Of a stretch of 18,168 bases of DNA, positions 1 through 5,967 are shown in pieces. Positions within the stretch are counted from its first letter, which is position 1; every line of letters begins with the position of its first letter. Origin of the DNA: CAZNUP01 sp964609775 (lineage in GTDB: Bacteria > Patescibacteriota > Microgenomatia > JAMCZE01); assembly GCA_964609775.1 (NCBI GenBank), contig CAZSSJ010000019.1, positions 1 through 18,168 of the forward strand. Direction: 5' to 3'. The notes beneath the pieces were generated by a model. That model had not been told where the DNA came from, made no database searches, and worked only from the letters and a program-made list of their open reading frames with translations. Made by a program: the position numbers and the translations under genes.

Positions 1-9
1 TTCTAGACG

Positions 10-15
10 TATTCT
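10..15 (+). promoter_or_regulatory. -10 element (TATTCT) for the first gene, leaderless arrangement
   Basis: TATTCT lies 8 nt before the GTG start at 24. It overlaps a 12-bp perfect palindrome, TTCTAGCTAGAA, at 12-23. The -35 region would lie outside the window. The support is the spacing, which recurs at several other genes here. Confidence 0.35.
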
Positions 16-23
16 AGCTAGAA

Positions 24-407
24 GTGTTGCACTTCGTTTACGAACCTACCGGTCATATTTTGGATTCGAAAGTTCACATTGGTTTTAGTTTTGTGGTGGC
101 AGCGTTTGGAGGCATTTGGCTTTCAAATGGAGCTCCTAATTATCAAGAGCTACAGATATTATCAGCCATGGCTTATATTATTGGGACTTACCTTGACCAC
201 AAGTCAACAGAATTTTTCGTTACGAACTCTGATCATGTTGAAGGTAATCCATTTCTTCCAGAAAGGCCCACTGGCAGTGATTTGCGTAATAGAAGACGAT
301 TTGTGATTGAGGCAAGCTCTCTAGTTATTGCGATAATCTACCCTCCTTTTGGTATTGCTATTGGTGGGTCACGGGGAATGGCATCAGCTCATAATTGGAG
401 GGTTTAG
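24..407 (+). CDS. Small membrane protein, DUF5658-like
   Basis: A 127-residue protein with hydrophobic segments near residues 17-33, 44-58 and 96-116. Between them lies the pattern D-H-K-S-T followed about 15 residues later by E-G-N-P, which matches what I recall of DUF5658-type small membrane proteins of unknown function (an Asp/Thr pair, then an E-x-N-P loop). An in-frame stop at 15-17 shows the gene is not cut by the window edge. The GTG at 24 is the first possible start, and a -10-like TATTCT at 10-15 would put transcription start almost on it; TTG at 27 is an alternative. The stop overlaps the stop of convergent uvrB by 3 nt (TTAG). The family assignment is tentative and the function unknown. 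Confidence 0.6.
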   Translation: MLHFVYEPTGHILDSKVHIGFSFVVAAFGGIWLSNGAPNYQELQILSAMAYIIGTYLDHKSTEFFVTNSDHVEGNPFLPERPTGSDLRNRRRFVIEASSLVIAIIYPPFGIAIGGSRGMASAHNWRV

Positions 408-2455
408 ATTAGTTTTTTCAAATAGTCCCTATAGAATGTCGCGCCTTCGAAGTCGAGGATTTTGGCGGCTTCTTTCATTCTTCTTTCAAGCACTTTAGTT
501 AACTCTTTTTTCTGGTCAGGAAGAAGCTCTTCGGGGTTGATGTCAGCAATTTCCGAATCGAGAAGAACGCCGAAGGAGTTGGGCTTATTGGTCCAATTGG
601 ACTTATTTGGTGTGCTTTCATTCAGAACGTCCTCGCGAATGGGTTTGCTGACAGAAACAGGGGTGACGTTGTGGTCTTTGTTCCACTGGTCCTGAATTTC
701 GCGCCTCCGGCGGACTTCTTTAACCGCCCTGTCAATCGAACCGGTTATGACGTCGGCGTAGAGAATGACTTTAGAGTCAATGTTTCGGGCTGCCCGGCCC
801 ATGGTCTGAATGAGGGAGACTTCGGAGCGGAGAAAGCCTTCTTTGTCGGCGTCGAGAATGGCGACAAGACCGACTTCGGGAAGATCCAGTCCTTCTCTTA
901 ATAAGTTGATTCCCACCAAGACGTCATGCTCGCCGAGGCGGAGCTTTTTGAGGATGGAACTGCGCTCGAGGGTTTGAATGTCTGAATGCAAATAGGCTAC
1001 CTTAAGGGGCTTAGGATCCTTGAGATCCTTAAGGTAGTCAGTGAGCTCTTCGGACATGCGTTTGGTCAGGGTGGTGACGAGGACGCGCTGGCCTTTGGCC
1101 ACGCGATTGGTGATTTCTCTGATGAGGTCGGGAATTTGCCCTTGAGTCGGACGAATCTCTACCTCTGGGTCGATGATGCCGGTCGGGCGGATTAATTGCT
1201 CAACCGTTTCGTTACTCGCTTGCTCGCGTTCCCAGTCGTCGGGAGTGGCGGAAGTGTAGATTGTTTGGCCCTTACGGCGCAGAAATTCGTCGAAGCGGAG
1301 GGGGCGATTGTCCAGAGCTGCGGGCAAGCGAAAGCCGTAGTCGACGAGAGTTTGTTTGCGAGACCGGTCGCCGTTATACATCCCCCGGATCTGAGGAATG
1401 GTCATGTGGGATTCATCAATGACCAGGAGATAGTCCTTATTAAAGTAATCCAGGAGCGAGAAGGGGGCTTCGCCGGGCTCACGGCCGTCGAAGTACCTTG
1501 AATAGTTTTCGATGCCGTTGACATAGCCAACTTCGGCGATCATTTCCAAGTCGTAGTTAACTCTCTGATTAAGGCGGTGAGCCTCCAGTTCTTTGCCGGC
1601 GTCTTTGAGCGCCTTGACTTGAATTTCGAGATCGTGGCGGATTTGTTTAAAGACTTCAGAGTGTTTAGTGGGGTCGGACATGAAGTGTTTGGCCGGATAG
1701 AGGACGAATTTGTCTATTTGTTCGATGACGGTTCCGGAGACAGGGTCAATTTTATAGATTTTGTTGATGCGATTTTCCAGGAGCTCGATTCGAACGGCGT
1801 AGTCTTCATAGGAAGGGAAAATGTCGATGGTGTCGCCTTTGACGCGAAACATGCCCCTCTTGAGCTCGTATTGGCTGCGGTCATAGTGAAGGTCGACGAG
1901 GTGAAGGAGGATGTCCTGCCTTGATGATGATTGTTTAATTGTTACATTGCTAAATTGTTGATCATTGGAGCTAGCTTCAAGATTCAGAACATATTTTTCG
2001 TATTCGACCGGGTTACCAATATTATATATACAAGAGACCGAAGCCACGACGATGGTGTCCGGGCGAGTGAGAAGATTAGTCGTGGCCTGGAGGCGGAGCT
2101 TGTCAATTTCTTCGTTGATTTCGGTTTCTTTTTCGATGTAGGTGTCAGTCCGGGGGATATAGGCTTCGGGCTGATAGTAGTCATAATACGAAACAAAGTA
2201 CGAGACGGCGTTGTCCGGAAAAAACTCACGAAATTCCTGATAGAGCTGGGCGGCCAGAGTCTTGTTGTGGGCAATGATTAAAGTCGGTTTCTGGACTTGT
2301 TCGATGACGTTGGCGATGGTGAAGGTTTTGCCGCTTCCCGTCACTCCGAGAAGCACCTGATCGGTCTTACCCGCGGTGACCTCTTTGGTCAGTTTTTCAA
2401 TGGCCTGGGGCTGGTCGCCGGTGGGATGATAGTCGGACTTGAGGGTGAATCTCAT
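404..2455 (-). CDS. uvrB: UvrABC excinuclease subunit B
   Basis: UvrB is the damage-verifying helicase-like subunit of nucleotide excision repair; it receives DNA from UvrA and recruits UvrC. This 683-residue copy is full length. Walker A is GVTGSGKT (residues 37-44), the beta-hairpin region starts YYDYYQPEAYIPRTDTY (about 90-106), the DESH box is at 347-350, the conserved motif around R-A-A-R-N is near 560, and a C-terminal UVR helix pair ends in D-F-E-G-A-x-F-Y-R-D. The ATG at 2453-2455 is preferred over one 6 codons upstream because M-R-F-x-L is the usual family N-terminus. Two oddities are extra repeat-encoded residues: about 161-179 (8-bp repeats) and a K-D-P-K-P-L-K stretch (9-bp repeats). 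The gene diverges from lexA, as expected for an SOS-controlled repair gene, and has a leader of about 177 nt. Confidence 0.98.
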   Translation of the reverse strand: MRFTLKSDYHPTGDQPQAIEKLTKEVTAGKTDQVLLGVTGSGKTFTIANVIEQVQKPTLIIAHNKTLAAQLYQEFREFFPDNAVSYFVSYYDYYQPEAYIPRTDTYIEKETEINEEIDKLRLQATTNLLTRPDTIVVASVSCIYNIGNPVEYEKYVLNLEASSNDQQFSNVTIKQSSSRQDILLHLVDLHYDRSQYELKRGMFRVKGDTIDIFPSYEDYAVRIELLENRINKIYKIDPVSGTVIEQIDKFVLYPAKHFMSDPTKHSEVFKQIRHDLEIQVKALKDAGKELEAHRLNQRVNYDLEMIAEVGYVNGIENYSRYFDGREPGEAPFSLLDYFNKDYLLVIDESHMTIPQIRGMYNGDRSRKQTLVDYGFRLPAALDNRPLRFDEFLRRKGQTIYTSATPDDWEREQASNETVEQLIRPTGIIDPEVEIRPTQGQIPDLIREITNRVAKGQRVLVTTLTKRMSEELTDYLKDLKDPKPLKVAYLHSDIQTLERSSILKKLRLGEHDVLVGINLLREGLDLPEVGLVAILDADKEGFLRSEVSLIQTMGRAARNIDSKVILYADVITGSIDRAVKEVRRRREIQDQWNKDHNVTPVSVSKPIREDVLNESTPNKSNWTNKPNSFGVLLDSEIADINPEELLPDQKKELTKVLERRMKEAAKILDFEGATFYRDYLKKLI
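997..1037 (-). repeat. In-frame 9-bp tandem repeat and 11-bp inverted repeat within uvrB
   Basis: On the coding strand four 9-bp units follow one another: CTTAAGGAT, CTCAAGGAT, CCTAAGCCC, CTTAAGGTA. They encode L-K-D / L-K-D / P-K-P / L-K-V. The ends form a perfect 11-bp inverted repeat, CTACCTTAAGG (997-1007) against CCTTAAGGTAG (1027-1037), with a 19-nt loop. The segment adds a few residues between the helicase-domain T-D-Y-L-K and Y-L-H-S-D motifs compared with the usual UvrB spacing (family spacing from memory). Confidence 0.7.
1930..1961 (-). repeat. Four 8-bp CAAT-core repeats inserted in frame in uvrB
   Basis: On the + strand the units are ATTGTTTA, ATTGTTAC, ATTGCTAA and ATTGTTGA, i.e. 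four phased octamers ATTGYTNN (CAAT core on the coding strand). They encode roughly D-Q-Q-F-S-N-V-T-I-K-Q between the family segments ending V-L-N-L and beginning R-Q-D-I-L. Usual UvrB sequences are about ten residues shorter here, so this looks like an in-frame repeat insertion that the protein tolerates. Confidence 0.75.
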
Positions 2456-2462
2456 TAAATGT

Positions 2463-2580
2463 GCAATGAGCAATCGGCAATGAGCAATGATGGTGACAGC
2501 ACTCCGTGCTGGGATCTTTAAAATGCAGGCACGCAGTATTTACCTCAATTGCTAATTGCTCACCGGGCCATTGCGAATTG
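2463..2580. repeat. Composite repeat patch in the uvrB leader (heptamers, hairpin, inverted heptamers)
   Basis: The left arm is four tandem heptamers, GCAATGA GCAATCG GCAATGA GCAATGA (2463-2490). The centre holds a perfect 6-bp hairpin, CAGCAC-TCC-GTGCTG (2497-2511). The right arm (about 2545-2580) carries related units on the opposite strand (GCAATTA GCAATTG on the minus strand), so TGAGCAAT of the left arm pairs with ATTGCTCA at 2555-2562. The patch lies between the uvrB promoter and its start codon, so it would be transcribed as leader. It looks like a small non-autonomous repeat element; that is inference. Confidence 0.6.
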
Positions 2581-2638
2581 ACTGGTTTTGTTCGTCTTTA
2601 TATCAGTTGACTTATGGCTTAGTTTCGTTTATGTTAAG

Positions 2639-2667
2639 ACTATAATTTGTTAAGTAGCCTGAGTCAA
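2639..2667 (-). promoter_or_regulatory. uvrB promoter
   Basis: Reading the minus strand, TTGACT (2667-2662), a 17-bp spacer and TATAGT (2644-2639) give a near-consensus housekeeping promoter. Predicted start of transcription is near 2632. Its -10 overlaps the lexA -10 on the other strand. Confidence 0.65.
2641..2646 (+). promoter_or_regulatory. lexA -10 element (TATAAT)
   Basis: A perfect TATAAT 38 bp before the lexA ATG; predicted transcription start is near 2653, giving a leader of about 31 nt. The -35 is weak (TTAGTT at 2619). It is flanked by direct repeats GTTAAG at 2633-2638 and 2649-2654, a possible LexA operator shared with uvrB. No canonical SOS box was recognised. Confidence 0.55.
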
Positions 2668-2683
2668 GTCTCGAATCAATTAT

Positions 2684-3313
2684 ATGCCGGTTGTTCTTTA
2701 TAAGCGCCAGAGGCAGATTTTGGAATTTGTCCAGAACTTCATAAAGAAGTATGGCTACTCCCCGACTCTAATGGAGATAGCCCAGGCGATGGGCTTGTCA
2801 TCCCCGGCGACGGTTCACGAACACATCAAGATACTGGAGAAGAAAGGGATCATTAAAAGGAATCTGAATGAGGTTCGGGGGATTGAGATTGTCCAGGAGT
2901 TTGAGACAGGTATTGTGGCCGATGCAACGATTGGTTTAGAACTACCTCTTCTGGGCTATATTCATGCTGGCTCGCCTCTGGAACCGTATGACGACCCAAC
3001 GGCGACTTTTAAAGTGTCGGCTAATCTGGTGCCGAAAAACAAGATTGCTTTTGTTCTTCAGGTTAAAGGTGACTCGATGATTGAGGACGGGATTATTCCC
3101 GGTGACTATGTTGTCCTTGTTAAAGAAGAAAACGTCAAAGATGGGGATATTGTGGTTGCTCTGATTGAATCAGGTCTGGCCACACTGAAGAGAATCTATC
3201 GGGAAGATGGCAAAGTGAAGCTGATGCCAGCAAATTCCACCATGCAGCCAATCTATGCGACGGATGTTCAAGTGCAAGGAAAGGTGGCGGCCCTAATTCG
3301 GAAGTATGTTTGA
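2684..3313 (+). CDS. lexA: LexA SOS-response repressor
   Basis: A self-cleaving transcriptional repressor of DNA-damage genes. The 209 residues comprise an N-terminal winged helix (about 5-70, with Y-S-P-T-x-x-E-I-A and A-T-V-H-E-H-I as turn and recognition helix) and a C-terminal S24-type protease domain. The cleavage site A95-G96 is present in I-H-A-G-S-P, the nucleophile is S131 (G-D-S-M) and the general base K169 (A-T-L-K-R), so autoproteolysis should work. It is divergent from uvrB, the classical partner under LexA control. A LexA here implies a RecA-dependent SOS response, but recA is not in the window. Confidence 0.97.
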   Translation: MPVVLYKRQRQILEFVQNFIKKYGYSPTLMEIAQAMGLSSPATVHEHIKILEKKGIIKRNLNEVRGIEIVQEFETGIVADATIGLELPLLGYIHAGSPLEPYDDPTATFKVSANLVPKNKIAFVLQVKGDSMIEDGIIPGDYVVLVKEENVKDGDIVVALIESGLATLKRIYREDGKVKLMPANSTMQPIYATDVQVQGKVAALIRKYV

Positions 3314-3357
3314 GGAATTAGGGGGTTTGGTGTTTTCTGGACAAGACCAATCTTTGA

Positions 3358-3363
3358 TATACT
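3358..3363 (+). promoter_or_regulatory. -10 element (TATACT) for the DedA gene, leaderless arrangement
   Basis: TATACT ends 7 nt before the ATG at 3371, placing the expected transcription start at about 3370. No good -35 at 16-18 bp; TGGACA at 3338 is only 14 bp away. No Shine-Dalgarno fits in the leader. Confidence 0.55.
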
Positions 3364-3370
3364 AGTCTTC

Positions 3371-4057
3371 ATGGCTTTGACGGAGTTTTTGAACCCGGAG
3401 TTTTTAATTAAGACGTTTGGACTGGTCGGGATTTTCTTTATCATTTTTGCCGAATCTGGTTTGTTGTTCGGATTTTTTCTGCCCGGTGACAGTTTGCTTC
3501 TGACCGCTGGGTTGTTTGCTTCCCGGGGCGATCTTAATCTGGCCGTTCTTATTGTTTTATGTGTTTTGGCGGCAATTGCCGGGGACACGGTGGGCTATTG
3601 GTTTGGCCGCAAAACCGGTGAGAAGTTGTTTTTGCGTGAAGAATCACGGCTTTTTAAGAAGAGCCATCTTGCGAAAGCGCGGGCTTTTTATGATCGGCAC
3701 GGCGGCAAGACGATTGTTCTGGCACGGTTCATGCCGTTTATCAGAACCTTTGCGCCGATTGTGGCCGGAGCCGCCAAAATGAATTATCCGAAATTTTTGA
3801 TGTATAACTTGATTGGCGGAGTTGGTTGGGGTTTGGGTATGCCGTTGGTTGGTTTTGGCATCGGGACGTTTTTACGGGATCGGTTTACGCCAAAACAGGT
3901 GGATAATTATTTTTTACTTATTGTTTTAGCGGTAATTGGTTTGTCCGTTCTACCAACGGTCGTTCACGTTCTTAAGGATCAGGATTCACGCCAACATCTG
4001 CTTAAGGCTGCCCGCGATTTCGTTTATGCTCTACCTGGTCTCCACGCCGATCGGTAA
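3371..4057 (+). CDS. DedA-family membrane protein
   Basis: A 228-residue integral membrane protein of the DedA/VTT superfamily, implicated in lipid (undecaprenyl-phosphate or phospholipid) translocation and membrane homeostasis. Family signatures are visible: F-x-L-P-G-D-S-L-L-L near residues 37-46, G-D-T-V-G-Y-W-F-G-R near 73-82, R-F-M-P-F-I-R-T-F-A-P-I-V-A-G-A near 119-134, followed by Y-N-x-I-G-G-V-G-W. Hydrophobic segments lie near residues 15-50, 55-78, 140-165 and 178-198. The substrate cannot be told from sequence. Its 3' end overlaps rsmI by 32 nt, so the two are likely co-transcribed. Confidence 0.92.
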   Translation: MALTEFLNPEFLIKTFGLVGIFFIIFAESGLLFGFFLPGDSLLLTAGLFASRGDLNLAVLIVLCVLAAIAGDTVGYWFGRKTGEKLFLREESRLFKKSHLAKARAFYDRHGGKTIVLARFMPFIRTFAPIVAGAAKMNYPKFLMYNLIGGVGWGLGMPLVGFGIGTFLRDRFTPKQVDNYFLLIVLAVIGLSVLPTVVHVLKDQDSRQHLLKAARDFVYALPGLHADR

Positions 4058-4691
4058 TTTGGAAGACATTACTCTCCGAGCTATTCGGGTTCTTCGGGAG
4101 GCTGACGTCATTATTGCTGAGGATACGCGGCACACTGGGCTGCTCTTAAGGAATTTTGACATTTCTCACAAACCTATGGTTTCTCTTTATGATGAAGTTG
4201 AAGTTTCAAAAATTGACGAGATCCTTCGGCAAGCTCAGGACAAAGCAGTGGCTTTGGTTTCCGACGCCGGCACTCCCCTAGTATCGGATCCTGGCTACAA
4301 ACTGGTCCGTGAGGCGCTCAAAGCTGGGGTTGAGGTAGTGGCGATTCCGGGTCCGACGGCGCTGGTGACCGCCCTGACAGTTTCGGGACTGCCGCCGGAC
4401 AAGTTTCTGTTTCTTGGTTATCCGCCGGAGAAAGAGAGTCATCAACGGGAACTGTTTGAGAAGTTGGGTCTTATGAGTCAAATGTGTCCGATGAGTTTTA
4501 TTTTTTATGTTTCACCTTATAAACTTGAGAAAAATCTGAGAAATCTAGGGGAGGTTTTGGGTGATATTGAGGTTGTGGTGGCGCGGGAGTTGACGAAAGT
4601 CTATGAGGAGGTTTGGCACGGAAGGGTTTCGGAAGCTATGGCGCATTTTAAAGAACCAAAGGGCGAAATGGTTTTGATGTTTCATCTTTAG
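4026..4691 (+). CDS. rsmI: 16S rRNA 2'-O-ribose C1402 methyltransferase RsmI
   Basis: RsmI uses S-adenosylmethionine to methylate C1402 in the decoding centre of 16S rRNA. The tetrapyrrole-methylase fold is clear: S-T-P-I-G-N-L-E-D-I-T at residues 6-16, A-E-D-T-R at 31-35, S-D-A-G-T-P-L-V-S-D-P-G at 79-90, I-P-G-P-T-A-L near 107-113 and V-A-R-E-L-T-K-V-Y-E-E near 190. Start chosen at the ATG at 4026, where the conserved N-terminus begins, inside the 3' end of the DedA gene; more upstream starts would lie in DedA coding sequence. At 221 residues it lacks the C-terminal extension of typical 270-290-residue RsmI. Residues 66-73 (I-L-R-Q-A-Q-D-K) are encoded by a REP-like repeat. Confidence 0.95.
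   Translation: MLYLVSTPIGNLEDITLRAIRVLREADVIIAEDTRHTGLLLRNFDISHKPMVSLYDEVEVSKIDEILRQAQDKAVALVSDAGTPLVSDPGYKLVREALKAGVEVVAIPGPTALVTALTVSGLPPDKFLFLGYPPEKESHQRELFEKLGLMSQMCPMSFIFYVSPYKLEKNLRNLGEVLGDIEVVVARELTKVYEEVWHGRVSEAMAHFKEPKGEMVLMFHL
4221..4243 (+). repeat. REP-like hairpin element inside rsmI
   Basis: The core TCCTTCGGCAAGCTCAGGA at 4222-4240 has outer arms TCCT/AGGA, a TC/TC internal mismatch and an inner G-C-closed loop, followed by CAA. I recognise this as a common palindromic repeat type in many bacterial genomes (from memory, not searched). Here it is in frame and encodes residues 66-73 of RsmI, a variable linker. Confidence 0.65.
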
Positions 4692-4722
4692 AAAGACACG
4701 ATTTACACAGATTTATGACTGA

Positions 4723-4746
4723 TCCCTCGACTTCGCTCGGGACAAG
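4723..4746 (+). repeat. REP-like hairpin element between rsmI and the kinase gene
   Basis: TCCCTCGACTTCGCTCGGGA (4723-4742) then CAAG. Outer arms TCCC/GGGA, TC/TC mismatch and a short inner loop: the same plan as the elements at 4221 and 9412. It fills most of the 72-bp rsmI-kinase gap, and its TCGACT (4727-4732) sits 17 bp before a weak -10, TAGACT (4750-4755), so it may supply a -35. Confidence 0.65.
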
Positions 4747-4755
4747 TTCTAGACT
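4727..4755 (+). promoter_or_regulatory. Possible kinase-gene promoter using REP sequence
   Basis: TCGACT (4727-4732), 17-bp spacer, TAGACT (4750-4755), then 8 nt to the ATG at 4764. Each hexamer matches consensus at 4 of 6 positions. It would give a leaderless mRNA. Confidence 0.35.
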
Positions 4756-4763
4756 AATCTCAA

Positions 4764-5963
4764 ATGGAATTTGATAGCGAAAAGGACAGCGCAATTTTTG
4801 AGGAGATTTTTAAGAGGCGGCCGGAGATTGACCTGGCGAAGTTTAAGACTGATCTGCAGAAGTATTATCTTCCCTATGTTGACCGCCTGGTGACATTGAA
4901 GAAGGGACGGAGTGATGATCGAGGAATCATTGTGGGCGTTTCGGCGATTCAGGGGGCAGGAAAGACGACACAGGGCGAGATTTTAGAAAAACTTCTCGCG
5001 CACTTCGGTTATGGCTCTGTCAGTTTGTCGATTGATGATCACTACATTACCCATGAGGAACTTAGCCAGCTTCGGCAAAAAGACCCGCGGTATATCCGCC
5101 GGGGGGTGACCCATGATCTTAAACTGGCGGTGGGCAATCTTCGGGCCCTGCAGAATATGTCTCCCGGGTCGCTTGTCTTGGTGGCCGAGTATGATAAGGG
5201 CGCGCATGCGGGTGATGGCGACCGGTTTGCCTGGGTGGTGCCGCCGGCTGGAGCTAGTCTGGTGATGGTTAGGGAAGCGGGAGGGATGAAGCTTCGAGAG
5301 GTTGTGTATCGTGATCAAAGGATACCCACACCAGAGAATATGGGAGCGGCAATTCCGCTTGAGGAGCATTTGTTTCCCGCGGAGGTTGAGAAGATTCTTC
5401 CGGACGAGGGGGGGGAGATTCGGGTTTTCGGGCGAGACGACGGGAATGTTTGTTTTGTCGGAAGGGACAAGGTGGTGGTGCTAAGTAGCAGTTTGCCGCG
5501 GGGGTGGCAGTTGGTTTGGCGAAAACCCGATTTTATTTTCTATGACGGCTGGATGCTCGGAGCTCGGAAGGTTGAGGATGGGTCCGTGTTTGATCAGAGC
5601 CTCCCGGCATTAGAGACACCGGAGGCCAAGCAGTTTGCCAGAGACATTAATGAAAAGCTGGCGGATTATGAAGAGTTGTGGAGTCTTGTTGATTTTTTGA
5701 ATGTGCTCTATGTCCCCCACTATGAAATGGCCATCACCTGGCGGGATGACGCGGAAAAAGTTTTGCGGGAAAAGGGGGAAGGGATGAATCCGGAGCAGAT
5801 TAAGGAGTTTGTCTACTATTTTTGGCGCAGCGTTCATCCGGCAATCCATATTAAAAGTTTGGCACACGATGAAGGACATACGGCCCAGGTAGCGATTATT
5901 GGTGATGACCATTCGATCGTCGAGGTTTTGTCCCCCGCCCAGGTGAGAGAAAAGTATCCGTGA
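4764..5963 (+). CDS. D-glycerate 3-kinase-like (GLYK/Tda10/YggC) P-loop kinase with a large insert
   Basis: A 399-residue P-loop kinase resembling the plant GLYK / yeast Tda10 / bacterial YggC group, whose characterised members phosphorylate D-glycerate to 3-phosphoglycerate with ATP. Visible: Walker A G-x-Q-G-A-G-K-T-T (about 61-69), S-I-D-D-H-Y-I-T-H (89-97, family S-I-D-D-F-Y-L-T), R-G-V-T-H-D (113-118, family G-x-P-G-T-H-D), Y-D-K-G-x-x-x-G-D-G-D-R (143-154), D-G-W-M-L-G (261-266), and a C-terminal W-R-x-D-A-E-K-V-L-R-E-K-G-x-G-M motif. Between G-D-R (154) and the P-D-F-I-F-Y-D-G-W strand (255) lies a segment of about 95 residues I do not know from the family. Substrate is therefore uncertain; a glycerate or related sugar-acid kinase is likely. 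It converges with the PEP-synthase-like gene, 4 bp away. Confidence 0.75.
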   Translation: MEFDSEKDSAIFEEIFKRRPEIDLAKFKTDLQKYYLPYVDRLVTLKKGRSDDRGIIVGVSAIQGAGKTTQGEILEKLLAHFGYGSVSLSIDDHYITHEELSQLRQKDPRYIRRGVTHDLKLAVGNLRALQNMSPGSLVLVAEYDKGAHAGDGDRFAWVVPPAGASLVMVREAGGMKLREVVYRDQRIPTPENMGAAIPLEEHLFPAEVEKILPDEGGEIRVFGRDDGNVCFVGRDKVVVLSSSLPRGWQLVWRKPDFIFYDGWMLGARKVEDGSVFDQSLPALETPEAKQFARDINEKLADYEELWSLVDFLNVLYVPHYEMAITWRDDAEKVLREKGEGMNPEQIKEFVYYFWRSVHPAIHIKSLAHDEGHTAQVAIIGDDHSIVEVLSPAQVREKYP

Positions 5964-5967
5964 TTGG

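Noticed and set aside
2456..2473. uvrB start six codons upstream
   Set aside because: The extra residues are encoded by the repeat patch and are absent from the family N-terminus.
2463..2490. Tandem repeats as a CRISPR array
   Set aside because: Units are 7 bp without spacers, and no cas genes are nearby.
3268..3588. Minus-strand ORF of 106 codons across the lexA-DedA junction
   Set aside because: It is antisense to two well-supported genes, with composition expected of a shadow frame.
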